Positions 8,341-16,069 of a stretch of 19,169 nt of DNA are shown one piece after another. The DNA lies in contig DATEMG010000678.1 in NCBI GenBank assembly GCA_035275805.1, positions 1-19,169 on the forward strand, read 5' to 3'. The stretch is from JAJVID01 sp035275805 (GTDB taxonomy: Bacteria > Acidobacteriota > Blastocatellia > RBC074). Each line of letters opens with the position of its first letter. Position 1 is the first letter of the stretch. A program made the translations under genes and the position numbers. Under the pieces are notes generated by a model. The model did not search any database. It was not told the origin of the DNA and saw only the letters and a list, made by a program, of their open reading frames with translations.

Positions 8341-11300
8341 ATGAACTTCGTGGATGCGACACTGCTCGATCGTTTGACGGAGGGAAGCGCGGCGCTTTTG
8401 AGCGGGCGCAATCGCCAGGAAGTGCTCGATCGCATCCTTCTAATTGTGCGGGACAGCGGATTCGACCGCGTCAGGCTATATCTGCTTTCAGACGAGGGGC
8501 GGTCCCTGAAAGGCGAGGCGCAATCGGGCATGAATCGCTCGAACTTCATCGGAGTCGAGTGGCCGGTAGCTCAGGATCATCACTTCAGGAAGTTGTTAGA
8601 AGACCCGCGACCGCGGGTCTTCACGTTTGAAGCCGGCCGGCCGGAGCATTCGGAGGAAGGCCTCGACAAAGAAGATGTGGAAGAGTGGGCCGGCGTGCCG
8701 CTGCGGTCGGGCGACAAGGTGATCGGCCATCTCTCCGCCGACAACAAATACAGCCGCCGGAAAATTCTCGAAGAGGAACTCAGGCCCCTGGCTTTGTTCG
8801 CCGCGCAGGCCGCCGCCGCCATCGAAAAGGCGGATTTGATAGAGCGGGCCGAACAGCGGGCAAGGCAACTGGAGGCGCTCCGGCTCACCACGCTCGCCAT
8901 CACTTCGACTGAGGCGTCGGAGCGCCGGACGCTGCTGCGAACCATCATAGAGCATGCCGCCGGATTGCTGAGCGCAAAGAGCGGAGGTATTTACGAACAC
9001 CACCCCGAGCGTGGAGAGCTTGAATTGATCGCCGATCACAATCGGCCCGATTTCGTCGGTAAGGTATTGAAGATAGGTGACGGCATGGCCGGACGCCTGG
9101 TTCAGAGCGGCGAGGATTACCGCATAGTTGACGATTACAATACGCACCCCGATCGATCCGACATTTACGGCGGGCGACGCCTCTTCGGGGCGGTGTTGGA
9201 AGTCCCGTTGCGCTGGCGGGCGCGCATTCTCGGAGTGCTTTACGTTGACGACGACGTCGGAAGGAAGTTCACCCCCGAAGACGCGCGACTGCTCGGCCTG
9301 TTCGCAGATCAATCGGCGATAGTCATCGTCAATCAGGAACTGATCACAAGAGACGCCCATTTAGTGGGAGAATTGGCCGCGGAGAGAGAGCGCAAGGACC
9401 TTGTTTCAAACGCCCTGCCGCATGCGGTCATTGCCATTGACCTTCAAGGGCGGGTGACCGAATTCAACGAGCAGGCTGAACGCATCATGGGCTACTCGTC
9501 CGATGAAATGATCGGAAGACCGGTCTACGATCTTTATCACGACGATCAGGAGCCACGCCTCATAGGCAATCTGCTGCACCAGAGCGAAGACGGGAGGCTG
9601 GTCAATCACGTGACGGCGCTTAGGGACAAGTTCGGCCAGCCGGTTTCAATTCGACTGACGGCGTCCTGGTTGTATGACGAGGCGGGGCAACGAGTCGGCA
9701 GCGTCGGGCACATTCGCCAACTCCTGAAGTACAGGCGCCAGGTCGAACTTCTTCTTAACGCCAGCAACATTGTCGTTCAAGCTCAAGACCTGGCCTCCGG
9801 GTTGCAGAAACTGGCGGAAATGCTCGCCACGTTATTTCCGAACACGTTCTGCCGCATCCTGCTCTTCGACGAGAGTGACTCACAAATGACGGTCGAGGCC
9901 GCCTGTTATTCGAGTCGCGGCGCCGTCGGCTTGAAATTCGCGACGGACTCTGGCCGGCAATCTTCCGTCTCTTACTACGAAGGGCTAGACCAGATTCTTC
10001 AGACCGGCAAGCCGGTGACTCTCAGACACAGCGATCCCCGGTTTCGCGAGAGCCTCGACAGGCTGGGCGTGACCCTCGATCTGGAGGAGATTATCCAATC
10101 CCTCATGATCGCGCCGCTCAAGATCGGCAATCGCACCCTCGGGCTGCTTGACCTGGGTGAGTTCTGCCTGGAGTCGCAAAGCCGGTTTACGCGCGAGAAC
10201 GAAAACCTGATAGCGGCGATCTCGGAGCAGACCAGCGTTCTGATTGATCGCATGCTGACGATCAAGCATGCGGAGCGCGGGCGCGACAGACTGCTCTCGT
10301 TCTACCGGGTCAGGGATGAGTTGAACGCGCAAGAGGATCCGGAGCGGTTGCTGCACGGGATCGTCAGCGAGACCTGCACGGCGGCCAGCGCTTCCCGCGT
10401 CCATGTCATTCTGATTGACGAATACGAGCGGGTGCGGATATGGCTCTCGATCCCGCCAAAAGACTCTTCCGACACGTTGATCATACGGCCTAACGGGATT
10501 TCGATGAATGTCTTCCGCACGGGCCGGGCCGAGATAATCAACGACACCTGCAAAGAAGCCGCACGCCTCCACCCCCAGTTAATTAAAAAGGCCGGCGCCG
10601 CCGTCTGCGTGCCCATGTCGCTGCCGCATAAACGCATCGGGGTAATGTGGATTCATTATCCCCAGCCGCGCGGTATAGCGGAATCGGAGATCATGGCCTT
10701 GCACTTTTACGCCAACCAGGCGGCGATCGCTTATGAGAACGCTCAGGAGGTCGAGCGACTGGAGCGATTGCGCAAGGCGGTTGAGGCCGTAGCCGACGTC
10801 ATCGTGAGTGGCGCCCGCCAGGATACGCTTGAAACAATCGCGGTGGAAGCGCGCCAGACCATCCAGTGCGATGTCGTGGTTCTGTTCGAATACGACCAGA
10901 GCAAACGCCGCCTCATGTTTCCGACGATCAGGGGGGAACTTCAGTCAGAGAAATTGCCGGGCCCTGAAGAGGAATGGAACTATCCTATGGTTCACAGCCT
11001 GCTCGTCGAGGGGAAGTTGCGCGTCGTCGAGAACGTCTCCGTCGAACCAAATTTCAGGGACAGCAAATTCGCGAAGGCCGAAGGAATCGAATCATGCATC
11101 GCCGTTCCGCTGCGGGCGAGCGGGGATAAAGTGGGAATGATGTTCATCAACTACCGCCGCCGCCGCCGGTTCACCGAGGACGAAATCCAAACGATCCGAT
11201 TCTTCGCCAATCAAGCTTCCGTCGCCATCCATTACCAGCAGTATGCGGAACAGCGCGCGAAGCAGTACGAGGAACTCTACCGTATGAGCAAGCACCTGCA

Positions 11301-12540
11301 TGCCGTTCACAACGCGAGTAAGGCCATCACCGCGGGTTTCGGTCATGAGAAGGAAGTTTTGGACCGGATTGTGAAGGAGGCTGTGAAAGGCGTCACTGGC
11401 GTCAGCGGCGCGAAAGCCATACTTGGAATGATTAACATATACGACGAAGGGCGCAATGAATTGACCTGCCGGAACATTTACCCCCCCGCCGCGGCCGACG
11501 GCCTGTTGCGACGCGTCGGAACAAGGTGGCCGCTCGACCGCGGCAGAGTCGGCGTCGCCGGGCGGGCGGTTCGCAGCAAGACGTCGCAACTCGTCGTAAA
11601 CGTAATGGACGATCCTGATTATATAGAGATCAACGAGAGCACGAGGTCGGAGCTGAGCGTGCCGTTGAAGTATGAAGGGAGGATTCTGGGCGTGATCAAC
11701 GTCGAGAGCGACAAGATCGAGGGGTTCGACAAAGAAGATCAGGTCGCCCTGGAGTCCCTGGCGGACATCGCGGCCATCGCCGTTGAGAACGCCCGTCAGT
11801 ACGAGGAATTGAAACGCACGCACGAAAAGCTGATTGAGACGAGGGCCAGAGTCGAAGCCAGCACGACCCTCGCCTGGCTGGGCATGACCAACAACGCCTG
11901 GCGGCACATCATCGCCGGTCAGGCGGCGGAGATTCGAAACCGCACCACTTTGATCAGGGAGATTATGAAAAACGGCGATTCCCCGCGCGAACGCATCGCC
12001 GAACACCTGCAACTGATCGAGTTATTGACCAAAAGCATCCTCGAAAAGCCGATCACCCCTCCCTTGACTTCCGAGCAGGGCATGACCATCTTCAACATAA
12101 ACGACCTGGTGATCGAGAGATTGAATCAATTGCGGCAGAAAGAAAAGTACGGCGCAGTCCGCCTGAAATCCCGTCCGGCGGCGCGGCGGAATTTGCATGT
12201 TGAAGCCAGTTTCGAATGGCTGCGGCGGGCGTTGGATATTCTCCTGGACAACGCGGTCAACGCCGTTAGGGGGCTTCCCCCCGAGCGTCGTCTGATCGAG
12301 GTGGCCACCGATCTGAAAGACGGTCAGGTGGAAATCGCCGTCAGGGATTGTGGGAATGGCATTCCTGAACCGATCAAACATCAAATCTTCAAAAAGAGAA
12401 TTGAGCATGGGGATGGAATGGGAATGGGTTTGTTGATCGCTCAGGCCATTGTCGAAACTTATGGCGGGCGGATTTACCTTTCTGAGAAGCCAAAATTTCA
12501 AGGCGCCGAGATAATCATCCGGTTGCCTTATAAACCTTGA
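8341..12540 (+). CDS. soluble multi-GAF/PAS sensor histidine kinase, 1399 residues
   Basis: A very large cytoplasmic sensor kinase with no membrane segment. Domains, by eye: GAF-like 5-160 and 178-340, PAS 353-465 (AVIAIDLQGRVTEFNEQAE, IMGYSSDEMIG), GAF-like 469-640, 650-810, 810-970 and 982-1160, a helical dimerisation region at about 1165-1235, and HATPase_c at about 1290-1399. The ATP site is complete: N box LLDNAV with N1304, G1 box D1336-C-G-N-G1340, G2 box G1359-M-G-M-G1363. The dimerisation helix lacks the common SHE-R-P motif; instead WLGMTNNAWRH places H1189 as the likely phosphoacceptor. GAF cofactors cannot be told from sequence, and no conserved phytochrome Cys is evident. Two receiver genes follow (12643 and 13065), the natural phosphate acceptors. 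The frame is intact across 4.2 kb. Confidence 0.93.
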   Translation: MNFVDATLLDRLTEGSAALLSGRNRQEVLDRILLIVRDSGFDRVRLYLLSDEGRSLKGEAQSGMNRSNFIGVEWPVAQDHHFRKLLEDPRPRVFTFEAGRPEHSEEGLDKEDVEEWAGVPLRSGDKVIGHLSADNKYSRRKILEEELRPLALFAAQAAAAIEKADLIERAEQRARQLEALRLTTLAITSTEASERRTLLRTIIEHAAGLLSAKSGGIYEHHPERGELELIADHNRPDFVGKVLKIGDGMAGRLVQSGEDYRIVDDYNTHPDRSDIYGGRRLFGAVLEVPLRWRARILGVLYVDDDVGRKFTPEDARLLGLFADQSAIVIVNQELITRDAHLVGELAAERERKDLVSNALPHAVIAIDLQGRVTEFNEQAERIMGYSSDEMIGRPVYDLYHDDQEPRLIGNLLHQSEDGRLVNHVTALRDKFGQPVSIRLTASWLYDEAGQRVGSVGHIRQLLKYRRQVELLLNASNIVVQAQDLASGLQKLAEMLATLFPNTFCRILLFDESDSQMTVEAACYSSRGAVGLKFATDSGRQSSVSYYEGLDQILQTGKPVTLRHSDPRFRESLDRLGVTLDLEEIIQSLMIAPLKIGNRTLGLLDLGEFCLESQSRFTRENENLIAAISEQTSVLIDRMLTIKHAERGRDRLLSFYRVRDELNAQEDPERLLHGIVSETCTAASASRVHVILIDEYERVRIWLSIPPKDSSDTLIIRPNGISMNVFRTGRAEIINDTCKEAARLHPQLIKKAGAAVCVPMSLPHKRIGVMWIHYPQPRGIAESEIMALHFYANQAAIAYENAQEVERLERLRKAVEAVADVIVSGARQDTLETIAVEARQTIQCDVVVLFEYDQSKRRLMFPTIRGELQSEKLPGPEEEWNYPMVHSLLVEGKLRVVENVSVEPNFRDSKFAKAEGIESCIAVPLRASGDKVGMMFINYRRRRRFTEDEIQTIRFFANQASVAIHYQQYAEQRAKQYEELYRMSKHLHAVHNASKAITAGFGHEKEVLDRIVKEAVKGVTGVSGAKAILGMINIYDEGRNELTCRNIYPPAAADGLLRRVGTRWPLDRGRVGVAGRAVRSKTSQLVVNVMDDPDYIEINESTRSELSVPLKYEGRILGVINVESDKIEGFDKEDQVALESLADIAAIAVENARQYEELKRTHEKLIETRARVEASTTLAWLGMTNNAWRHIIAGQAAEIRNRTTLIREIMKNGDSPRERIAEHLQLIELLTKSILEKPITPPLTSEQGMTIFNINDLVIERLNQLRQKEKYGAVRLKSRPAARRNLHVEASFEWLRRALDILLDNAVNAVRGLPPERRLIEVATDLKDGQVEIAVRDCGNGIPEPIKHQIFKKRIEHGDGMGMGLLIAQAIVETYGGRIYLSEKPKFQGAEIIIRLPYKP
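8599..8622. repeat. 24-base palindrome inside the kinase gene
   Basis: GAAGACCCGCG (8599-8609) and CGCGGGTCTTC (8612-8622) are perfect reverse complements separated by AC. The element is in frame and encodes part of LLEDPRPRVFTF in the first GAF-like domain. Eleven-base arms are longer than expected by chance in coding sequence, so it may be a captured intergenic palindrome or an RNA hairpin within the message. Confidence 0.6.
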
Positions 12541-12564
12541 AAGGAACCTTTCAGGATGAACGCT

Positions 12565-12609
12565 ATTTGACTTACCTCCCCCGGCTAGGAGCTCCAGTCC
12601 AAGTCAAAT
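12565..12609. promoter_or_regulatory. 9-bp inverted repeat between kinase and receiver genes
   Basis: ATTTGACTT (12565-12573) and AAGTCAAAT (12601-12609) are perfect reverse complements with a 27-base spacer, which itself holds the palindrome GGAGCTCC. The repeat fills the 102-base gap between the kinase stop and the receiver start. It could be a stem-loop in a polycistronic mRNA, an attenuator, or a two-site operator for the winged-helix regulator encoded downstream. The left arm also contains a TTGACT that could be a -35 element, but no good -10 is visible at the right distance. Confidence 0.5.
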
Positions 12610-12642
12610 CGGCGCGTCCTGTGAGAGGAAGCGACATCAATC

Positions 12643-13035
12643 ATGCGGTTTATTTTATTAGATGGAGATGAAGAAAGTGACTGGACAAAGTTCCTGGCCG
12701 ACGCGCTGGCCCCGCTGGGAACGTTGAGAGTCGCGCGGGCCGGAGAGTGGATGCGGCTTGAGGGTGATGAGCCTGACGGCCTGATCCTGATCGACGCCAC
12801 GGCGGTCGAGAATGTCGAAGAACTGGTGTCGAGTCTACGCCTGGAAAGGCCGGCGCGCCGAATTGTTGTTATGACCGCTTCGCCGACCTGGCGGCGGGCC
12901 AGAGCGGCTTTCGAGGCGGGCGCGATTGATTATCTGCATAAGACTCTGTCATGGGACGAATTGCGCAAGGCTTTCGAGCAGATCCTCGACCGTCCGGCGC
13001 CTCCCTGGCCAGGGTCCGACCAAAATAAAGGTTAG
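12643..13035 (+). CDS. stand-alone response-regulator receiver domain
   Basis: A 130-residue single-domain receiver. The acidic pocket is in LLDGDEES (D7, D9, E10), the phosphorylated residue is D51 at the end of DGLILID, the switch Thr is T78 in VVMTASPTW, and the conserved Lys is K100 in DYLHK. All key positions are present, so phosphorylation is likely. There is no output domain, so it would act as a phosphate shuttle or sink, or by binding a partner. It lies between the multi-GAF kinase and the receiver-containing transcription regulator. GAGAGGA at 12623-12629 is a possible ribosome site, though 13 bases from the ATG is a long spacing. The PTW after the switch Thr also occurs in the next protein's receiver (TMFPTW), suggesting the two receivers are related to each other. 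Confidence 0.88.
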   Translation: MRFILLDGDEESDWTKFLADALAPLGTLRVARAGEWMRLEGDEPDGLILIDATAVENVEELVSSLRLERPARRIVVMTASPTWRRARAAFEAGAIDYLHKTLSWDELRKAFEQILDRPAPPWPGSDQNKG

Positions 13036-13064
13036 GAACGTGAAGGCGTCAAGCCTTCCGGCTG

Positions 13065-15035
13065 ATGCTTATGTCAAAGCCCCAAATATTGCTGGCCGAC
13101 AACAGTGATTCTTTCAGCCAGACCTGCGCCGAATATCTCCAGATGTTTGGATACCTGGTGCGGAGAGTTTTCACTCCTGAAGAATGTTCGGAGGCGCTGC
13201 AAAAAGGCCTGGTTCACCTCGCGATTCTCGATCTCCGGATGCGCGATGACAAAGATGAAATGGACGTCAGCGGGTTGGCGCTGGCAAAGCAGTGCAATCC
13301 GCTCATCCCGAAGATTATCCTGACCATGTTTCCAACCTGGCAAACAGTCAGGGAGTCGCACAACACGGTTGGCAGCGAAATGGCGCCGGCCGTCAGTTAT
13401 GTTGACAAGGCGGAAGGGCTTGAGGTGTTGCTTGATCACGTTCGCAGCGCGTTCGATCAACACGTACGGATCAACTGGGATTTGGAAATTGATTGGAAAA
13501 CCAACGATCGTTTTTTTCTCGCCACGGCGGTCGAGCCGGGGTTGGCGAGCGAAATCGTCAGTGATCGGGCCGGCGAGATGGAAGACCTGTTCCGCCGTCT
13601 CTTCAGATCGTATGACCGGATCAGAATTAGCGAGCTTTTGTGGAGGCGTAGTGACAGGTTGGCGCTTAAAGTCTTCGCCATCGCCAAAGGCAAAATATCG
13701 GAATCGCTGCTGGTCGTTTGCGGGCGCAGAGACCAGGTGAAGAACGAGGCGAGGCGCTACGGCGATCATGCGCCGAGATCCCCGCTGTCAGGCGCCGCCG
13801 CGCTGCATTCGACCGCCGAGACCACTCATTTCGCCGCCAACGCTCACGCCGCCGGAGGTTTCGATCTCGAAAACGTCCGGACGCTCAAAGACCTTTACCG
13901 ATCCGAGACGAGGGCCTTTAATGAGGCCGTCAAAACACTCTACGATCAGACTCTGGCCGAATGGTCGGCGGGAAAAAAGGAGATCGAAGAATCACGCTCG
14001 CTTGACGTCCTTTACCGCGCGGGGCTCGGGCTGGACCCGGCGCAGATCGATCGGGCCGGTTTGAACACGAAGATTCAATCGCTGATTCGCCGTCTCCCCA
14101 TCCTCGGATTGAGGGCGGAGTTGCGCGACGGCGAATTGAAGCTGCGCTTCAACGAATCGTCATTTTCCTATCCTGACCCGACGCCGTTTATTTTCAAGGC
14201 GTCATCGATCGGGCAGCCCGTAGTGTTGATCAACGCCCCGGGGGCGCTTTCGGGCGACAACGTTTTGATAGATCGCGACGGTCGGGTCTTGTTGACTGAT
14301 TTCGCCGGGGCCGGGCCGGCCCCGTCGCTCTGGAATTACGTCACGCTCGAGGCGGAGATCAGGTTCGATTGGACGGAGTCGAGCAACCTCCGCCAGTCTC
14401 ACGATCAGGAGCAGTGTCTGGTTGAAGATAATTTCACCCGCTTCGACCTCCATGGCTTCGACGCTTCGCTGCAGAAGCCGATGCGCGCCGTACAACAGGT
14501 CAGACTTGCCGTGTTCAACGAAGCGGCGCCGGATTTCTTACCTTATCATCTGGGCCTTTTCTATCACGCCGCGAGCCGGCTGGTCGCCGCCCCCTTCGAA
14601 CAACATCTGACCAACGCCGAATTGGCGCGAATGGCCCGCCTGCTGATGTCGGCGGCGATGATCGCCAGACTGCTTTCGCAGTCCCTGTCGCCATCCGTCA
14701 AATCGCCCGGGCCGGTCGAGACCGGCATTCGCCTGGACATGGAGAACTTCAACGTCTGGGTGGATGGCGCCAAAGTTCGCCTCACCAGACAGGAGTTCAA
14801 ACTGCTCGCCTATTTGTACGCCCGCGCCAATCAACTCTGCGCGACGAGCGAAATAATGGAACAGGTGTTGGAATATAAGCATTACGACGAACGCCAGGAG
14901 ACCAACGCGCATATGGCGATCAGTCGCTTGCGGAGAAAGATCGAACCGCATCCGCACAGCCGGTGTTACATCCAAAACGACCGCGGGATGGGTTATCGGT
15001 TGATTCTCGACCCGCCGACATCGCCGAAGCAATGA
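13065..15035 (+). CDS. receiver / kinase-fold (TCAD9-like, probably inactive) / winged-helix regulator
   Basis: A 656-residue protein in three parts. Residues 6-130 are a receiver: D12, phosphoacceptor D56 (LAILDLRMRDD), T87 (ILTMFPTW), K115 (SYVDK). Residues about 135-545 resemble an APH/kinase fold: an N-lobe-like strand ESLLVVCGRRD, a helix with NEARRY (E228), and a C-lobe motif GALSGDNVLIDRDG then TDFAGAG (N399, D412). I recall this arrangement as ternary complex associated domain 9 (TCAD9), unverified. The expected HGDLHGDN reads PGALSGDN, losing the His (P392) and catalytic Asp (A394), and the expected VVKxG Lys is V218, so catalysis is doubtful. Residues about 555-650 are an OmpR/PhoB winged helix (LTRQEFKLLAYL, AISRLRRKI, GMGYRL). 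Neither the ATG at 13065 nor that at 13071 has a good Shine-Dalgarno; the frame cannot extend beyond a stop at 13041. Confidence 0.88.
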   Translation: MLMSKPQILLADNSDSFSQTCAEYLQMFGYLVRRVFTPEECSEALQKGLVHLAILDLRMRDDKDEMDVSGLALAKQCNPLIPKIILTMFPTWQTVRESHNTVGSEMAPAVSYVDKAEGLEVLLDHVRSAFDQHVRINWDLEIDWKTNDRFFLATAVEPGLASEIVSDRAGEMEDLFRRLFRSYDRIRISELLWRRSDRLALKVFAIAKGKISESLLVVCGRRDQVKNEARRYGDHAPRSPLSGAAALHSTAETTHFAANAHAAGGFDLENVRTLKDLYRSETRAFNEAVKTLYDQTLAEWSAGKKEIEESRSLDVLYRAGLGLDPAQIDRAGLNTKIQSLIRRLPILGLRAELRDGELKLRFNESSFSYPDPTPFIFKASSIGQPVVLINAPGALSGDNVLIDRDGRVLLTDFAGAGPAPSLWNYVTLEAEIRFDWTESSNLRQSHDQEQCLVEDNFTRFDLHGFDASLQKPMRAVQQVRLAVFNEAAPDFLPYHLGLFYHAASRLVAAPFEQHLTNAELARMARLLMSAAMIARLLSQSLSPSVKSPGPVETGIRLDMENFNVWVDGAKVRLTRQEFKLLAYLYARANQLCATSEIMEQVLEYKHYDERQETNAHMAISRLRRKIEPHPHSRCYIQNDRGMGYRLILDPPTSPKQ

Positions 15036-15119
15036 CGACCTGTCCCGCCGCCTGACGCTTCAAGTCAGCCAAATGTCAGAATTATGTTAGCCACCTCGGC
15101 ACGAGCCGGCGCCACCATG

Positions 15120-15147
15120 CGCCCATTCAGTAACAAACTCATGGGCG
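15120..15147. promoter_or_regulatory. 7-bp inverted repeat just upstream of a small-gene ribosome site
   Basis: CGCCCAT (15120-15126) and ATGGGCG (15141-15147) are perfect reverse complements with a 14-base spacer. The element ends six bases before the strong GGGAGGTGA at 15153-15161. It could form an mRNA hairpin that stabilises the transcript or tunes initiation of the gene at 15164. It lacks a T tract. The rest of the 128-base gap shows nothing else convincing. Confidence 0.4.
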
Positions 15148-15163
15148 GATTTGGGAGGTGATT

Positions 15164-15619
15164 ATGGTTCAAACATTCCCTGATTTTGAAAGTGTCTTGA
15201 GCATCCTCGTCAGACTGGGTTTTATGCTTTTCCCGGCGCTGCCAATAATCCTTCTGTTGATTATGCTCAGAGTCGCGTATCTAGTTCCCGAAGTCATCAG
15301 GCGCTTTCGTGAATGGTGGTTCGGCGTCGGGGCGGCATGGAGCGGACGCCCCGCCGAGACGGTGATGATTTGCTTTCGCTTCGACGACAGCAATCTGGCG
15401 GCAATGGGCAGTGTGCGCCCTGGCGCGCCGGCCAAGGACGTCATGCGCGAGCTGGCGGCGCTGGTCAACGCGCTCATGCCCGAGGCCGGGCTGCCGATCG
15501 TGGTTACCTGCTTGACGAACGTCTTCGGCCAAAGACTCGCGGACTCGCTGCCACTGTTGGATCAACTCGGTGATCAGCGCGTCGTCATGGTCAGTTATGC
15601 CTTGTTGAAGAGGAGGTAA
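15164..15619 (+). CDS. small membrane-anchored protein of unknown function
   Basis: A 151-residue protein I do not recognise. A hydrophobic segment near residues 11-35 (FMLFPALPIILLLIML) is followed by a basic-aromatic stretch (RRFREWWFG) and a globular part from about 58 to 151, which contains VMICFRFDDSN, an alanine- and leucine-rich helix, PIVVTCLTNVFGQ and a C-terminal VVMVSYALLKRR. The alternation of strands and helices suggests a small alpha/beta domain, probably cytoplasmic by the positive-inside rule. The ATG at 15164 is preferred to the GTG at 15158, because GGGAGGTGA (15153-15161) would overlap the latter. It is followed two bases after its stop by another small gene, and both lie directly after the receiver/kinase-fold regulator, so they may belong to the same signalling cluster or be regulated by it. 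Confidence 0.75.
   Translation: MVQTFPDFESVLSILVRLGFMLFPALPIILLLIMLRVAYLVPEVIRRFREWWFGVGAAWSGRPAETVMICFRFDDSNLAAMGSVRPGAPAKDVMRELAALVNALMPEAGLPIVVTCLTNVFGQRLADSLPLLDQLGDQRVVMVSYALLKRR
15611..15617 (+). promoter_or_regulatory. consensus Shine-Dalgarno overlapping a stop codon
   Basis: AGGAGGT at 15611-15617 matches the consensus ribosome site and runs into the TAA at 15617-15619 of the upstream gene, five bases before the ATG at 15622. This arrangement supports coupled translation of the two small membrane proteins. Confidence 0.75.
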
Positions 15620-15621
15620 AT

Positions 15622-15957
15622 ATGCGTAACAACCACTCATATTCATTGTTGCGATGGCTGTGTAGAACACTGGTCGGGTTCTTCGCGGTGTTACTGGCCC
15701 ACTGGGGCGCGAGTTTCCCGCCGCAGTCCTCTGTCATGGCGTTGGCCCTGCTCGCCTGTCTGCTTTTGATCATGCGGATTGTCGCGGCCCGCGACGGTAC
15801 GGCGGCCCGCGCGGCAGGCCGAAGTCCGGCCCCTATCAGGAACGGACTCAAATACAAAACGACGACGAGGGCGATCCATTCGATCGTCATCTTCAGGCGC
15901 GCGCCAATAACCATTTATCCGACGTTCGCGCAACGAACAAGGCCACTATCGAGATGA
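15622..15957 (+). CDS. small two-segment membrane protein, unknown; possible frameshift
   Basis: A 111-residue protein with two hydrophobic segments near residues 10-27 (LLRWLCRTLVGFFAVLLA) and 38-54 (SSVMALALLACLLLIM), then a basic tail. I do not recognise it. The start is well supported by a consensus ribosome site. The tail after about residue 60 has almost no acidic residues. Another frame (codons starting at 15837, 15840 and so on) stays open to a TGA at 16041-16043 and reads as a more balanced sequence (ERTQIQNDDEGDPFDRHLQ, then NNHLSDVRATNKATIE). A -1 shift between roughly 15790 and 15835, by mutation, sequencing error or programmed slippage, would give a longer protein. The membrane part is likely real; the C-terminus is uncertain. 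Confidence 0.6.
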   Translation: MRNNHSYSLLRWLCRTLVGFFAVLLAHWGASFPPQSSVMALALLACLLLIMRIVAARDGTAARAAGRSPAPIRNGLKYKTTTRAIHSIVIFRRAPITIYPTFAQRTRPLSR

Positions 15958-16001
15958 AGACAATCGCCGTGACTGCGATACGCCAGCGGGGCGCGCGGCC
16001 G

Positions 16002-16030
16002 CGCCGTTCTCGTCCGGAACGGGAACGGCG
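16002..16030. terminator. possible hairpin terminator between convergent genes
   Basis: CGCCGTTC (16002-16009) pairs with GAACGGCG (16023-16030) over a 13-base loop. It lies in the 112-base gap between the plus-strand small gene and the minus-strand amidohydrolase, where a shared terminator is expected. There is no T tract on either side, so factor-independent termination is uncertain. If the small gene is frameshifted, the hairpin would fall within its 3' end. Confidence 0.4.
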
Positions 16031-16069
16031 GCGCGACCTTTGACGCAAAGTCCCGAAGCGCCCCTCATT

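Noticed and set aside
12567..12590. Promoter with TTGACT as -35 before the receiver gene
   Set aside because: No acceptable -10 hexamer at 16-18 bases, and the hexamer is part of the inverted repeat.
15954..16043. 29-codon Arg-rich ORF in an ATGA overlap after the second small membrane gene
   Set aside because: Too short and low in complexity to support as a gene; treated instead as the possible end of a frameshifted reading frame.
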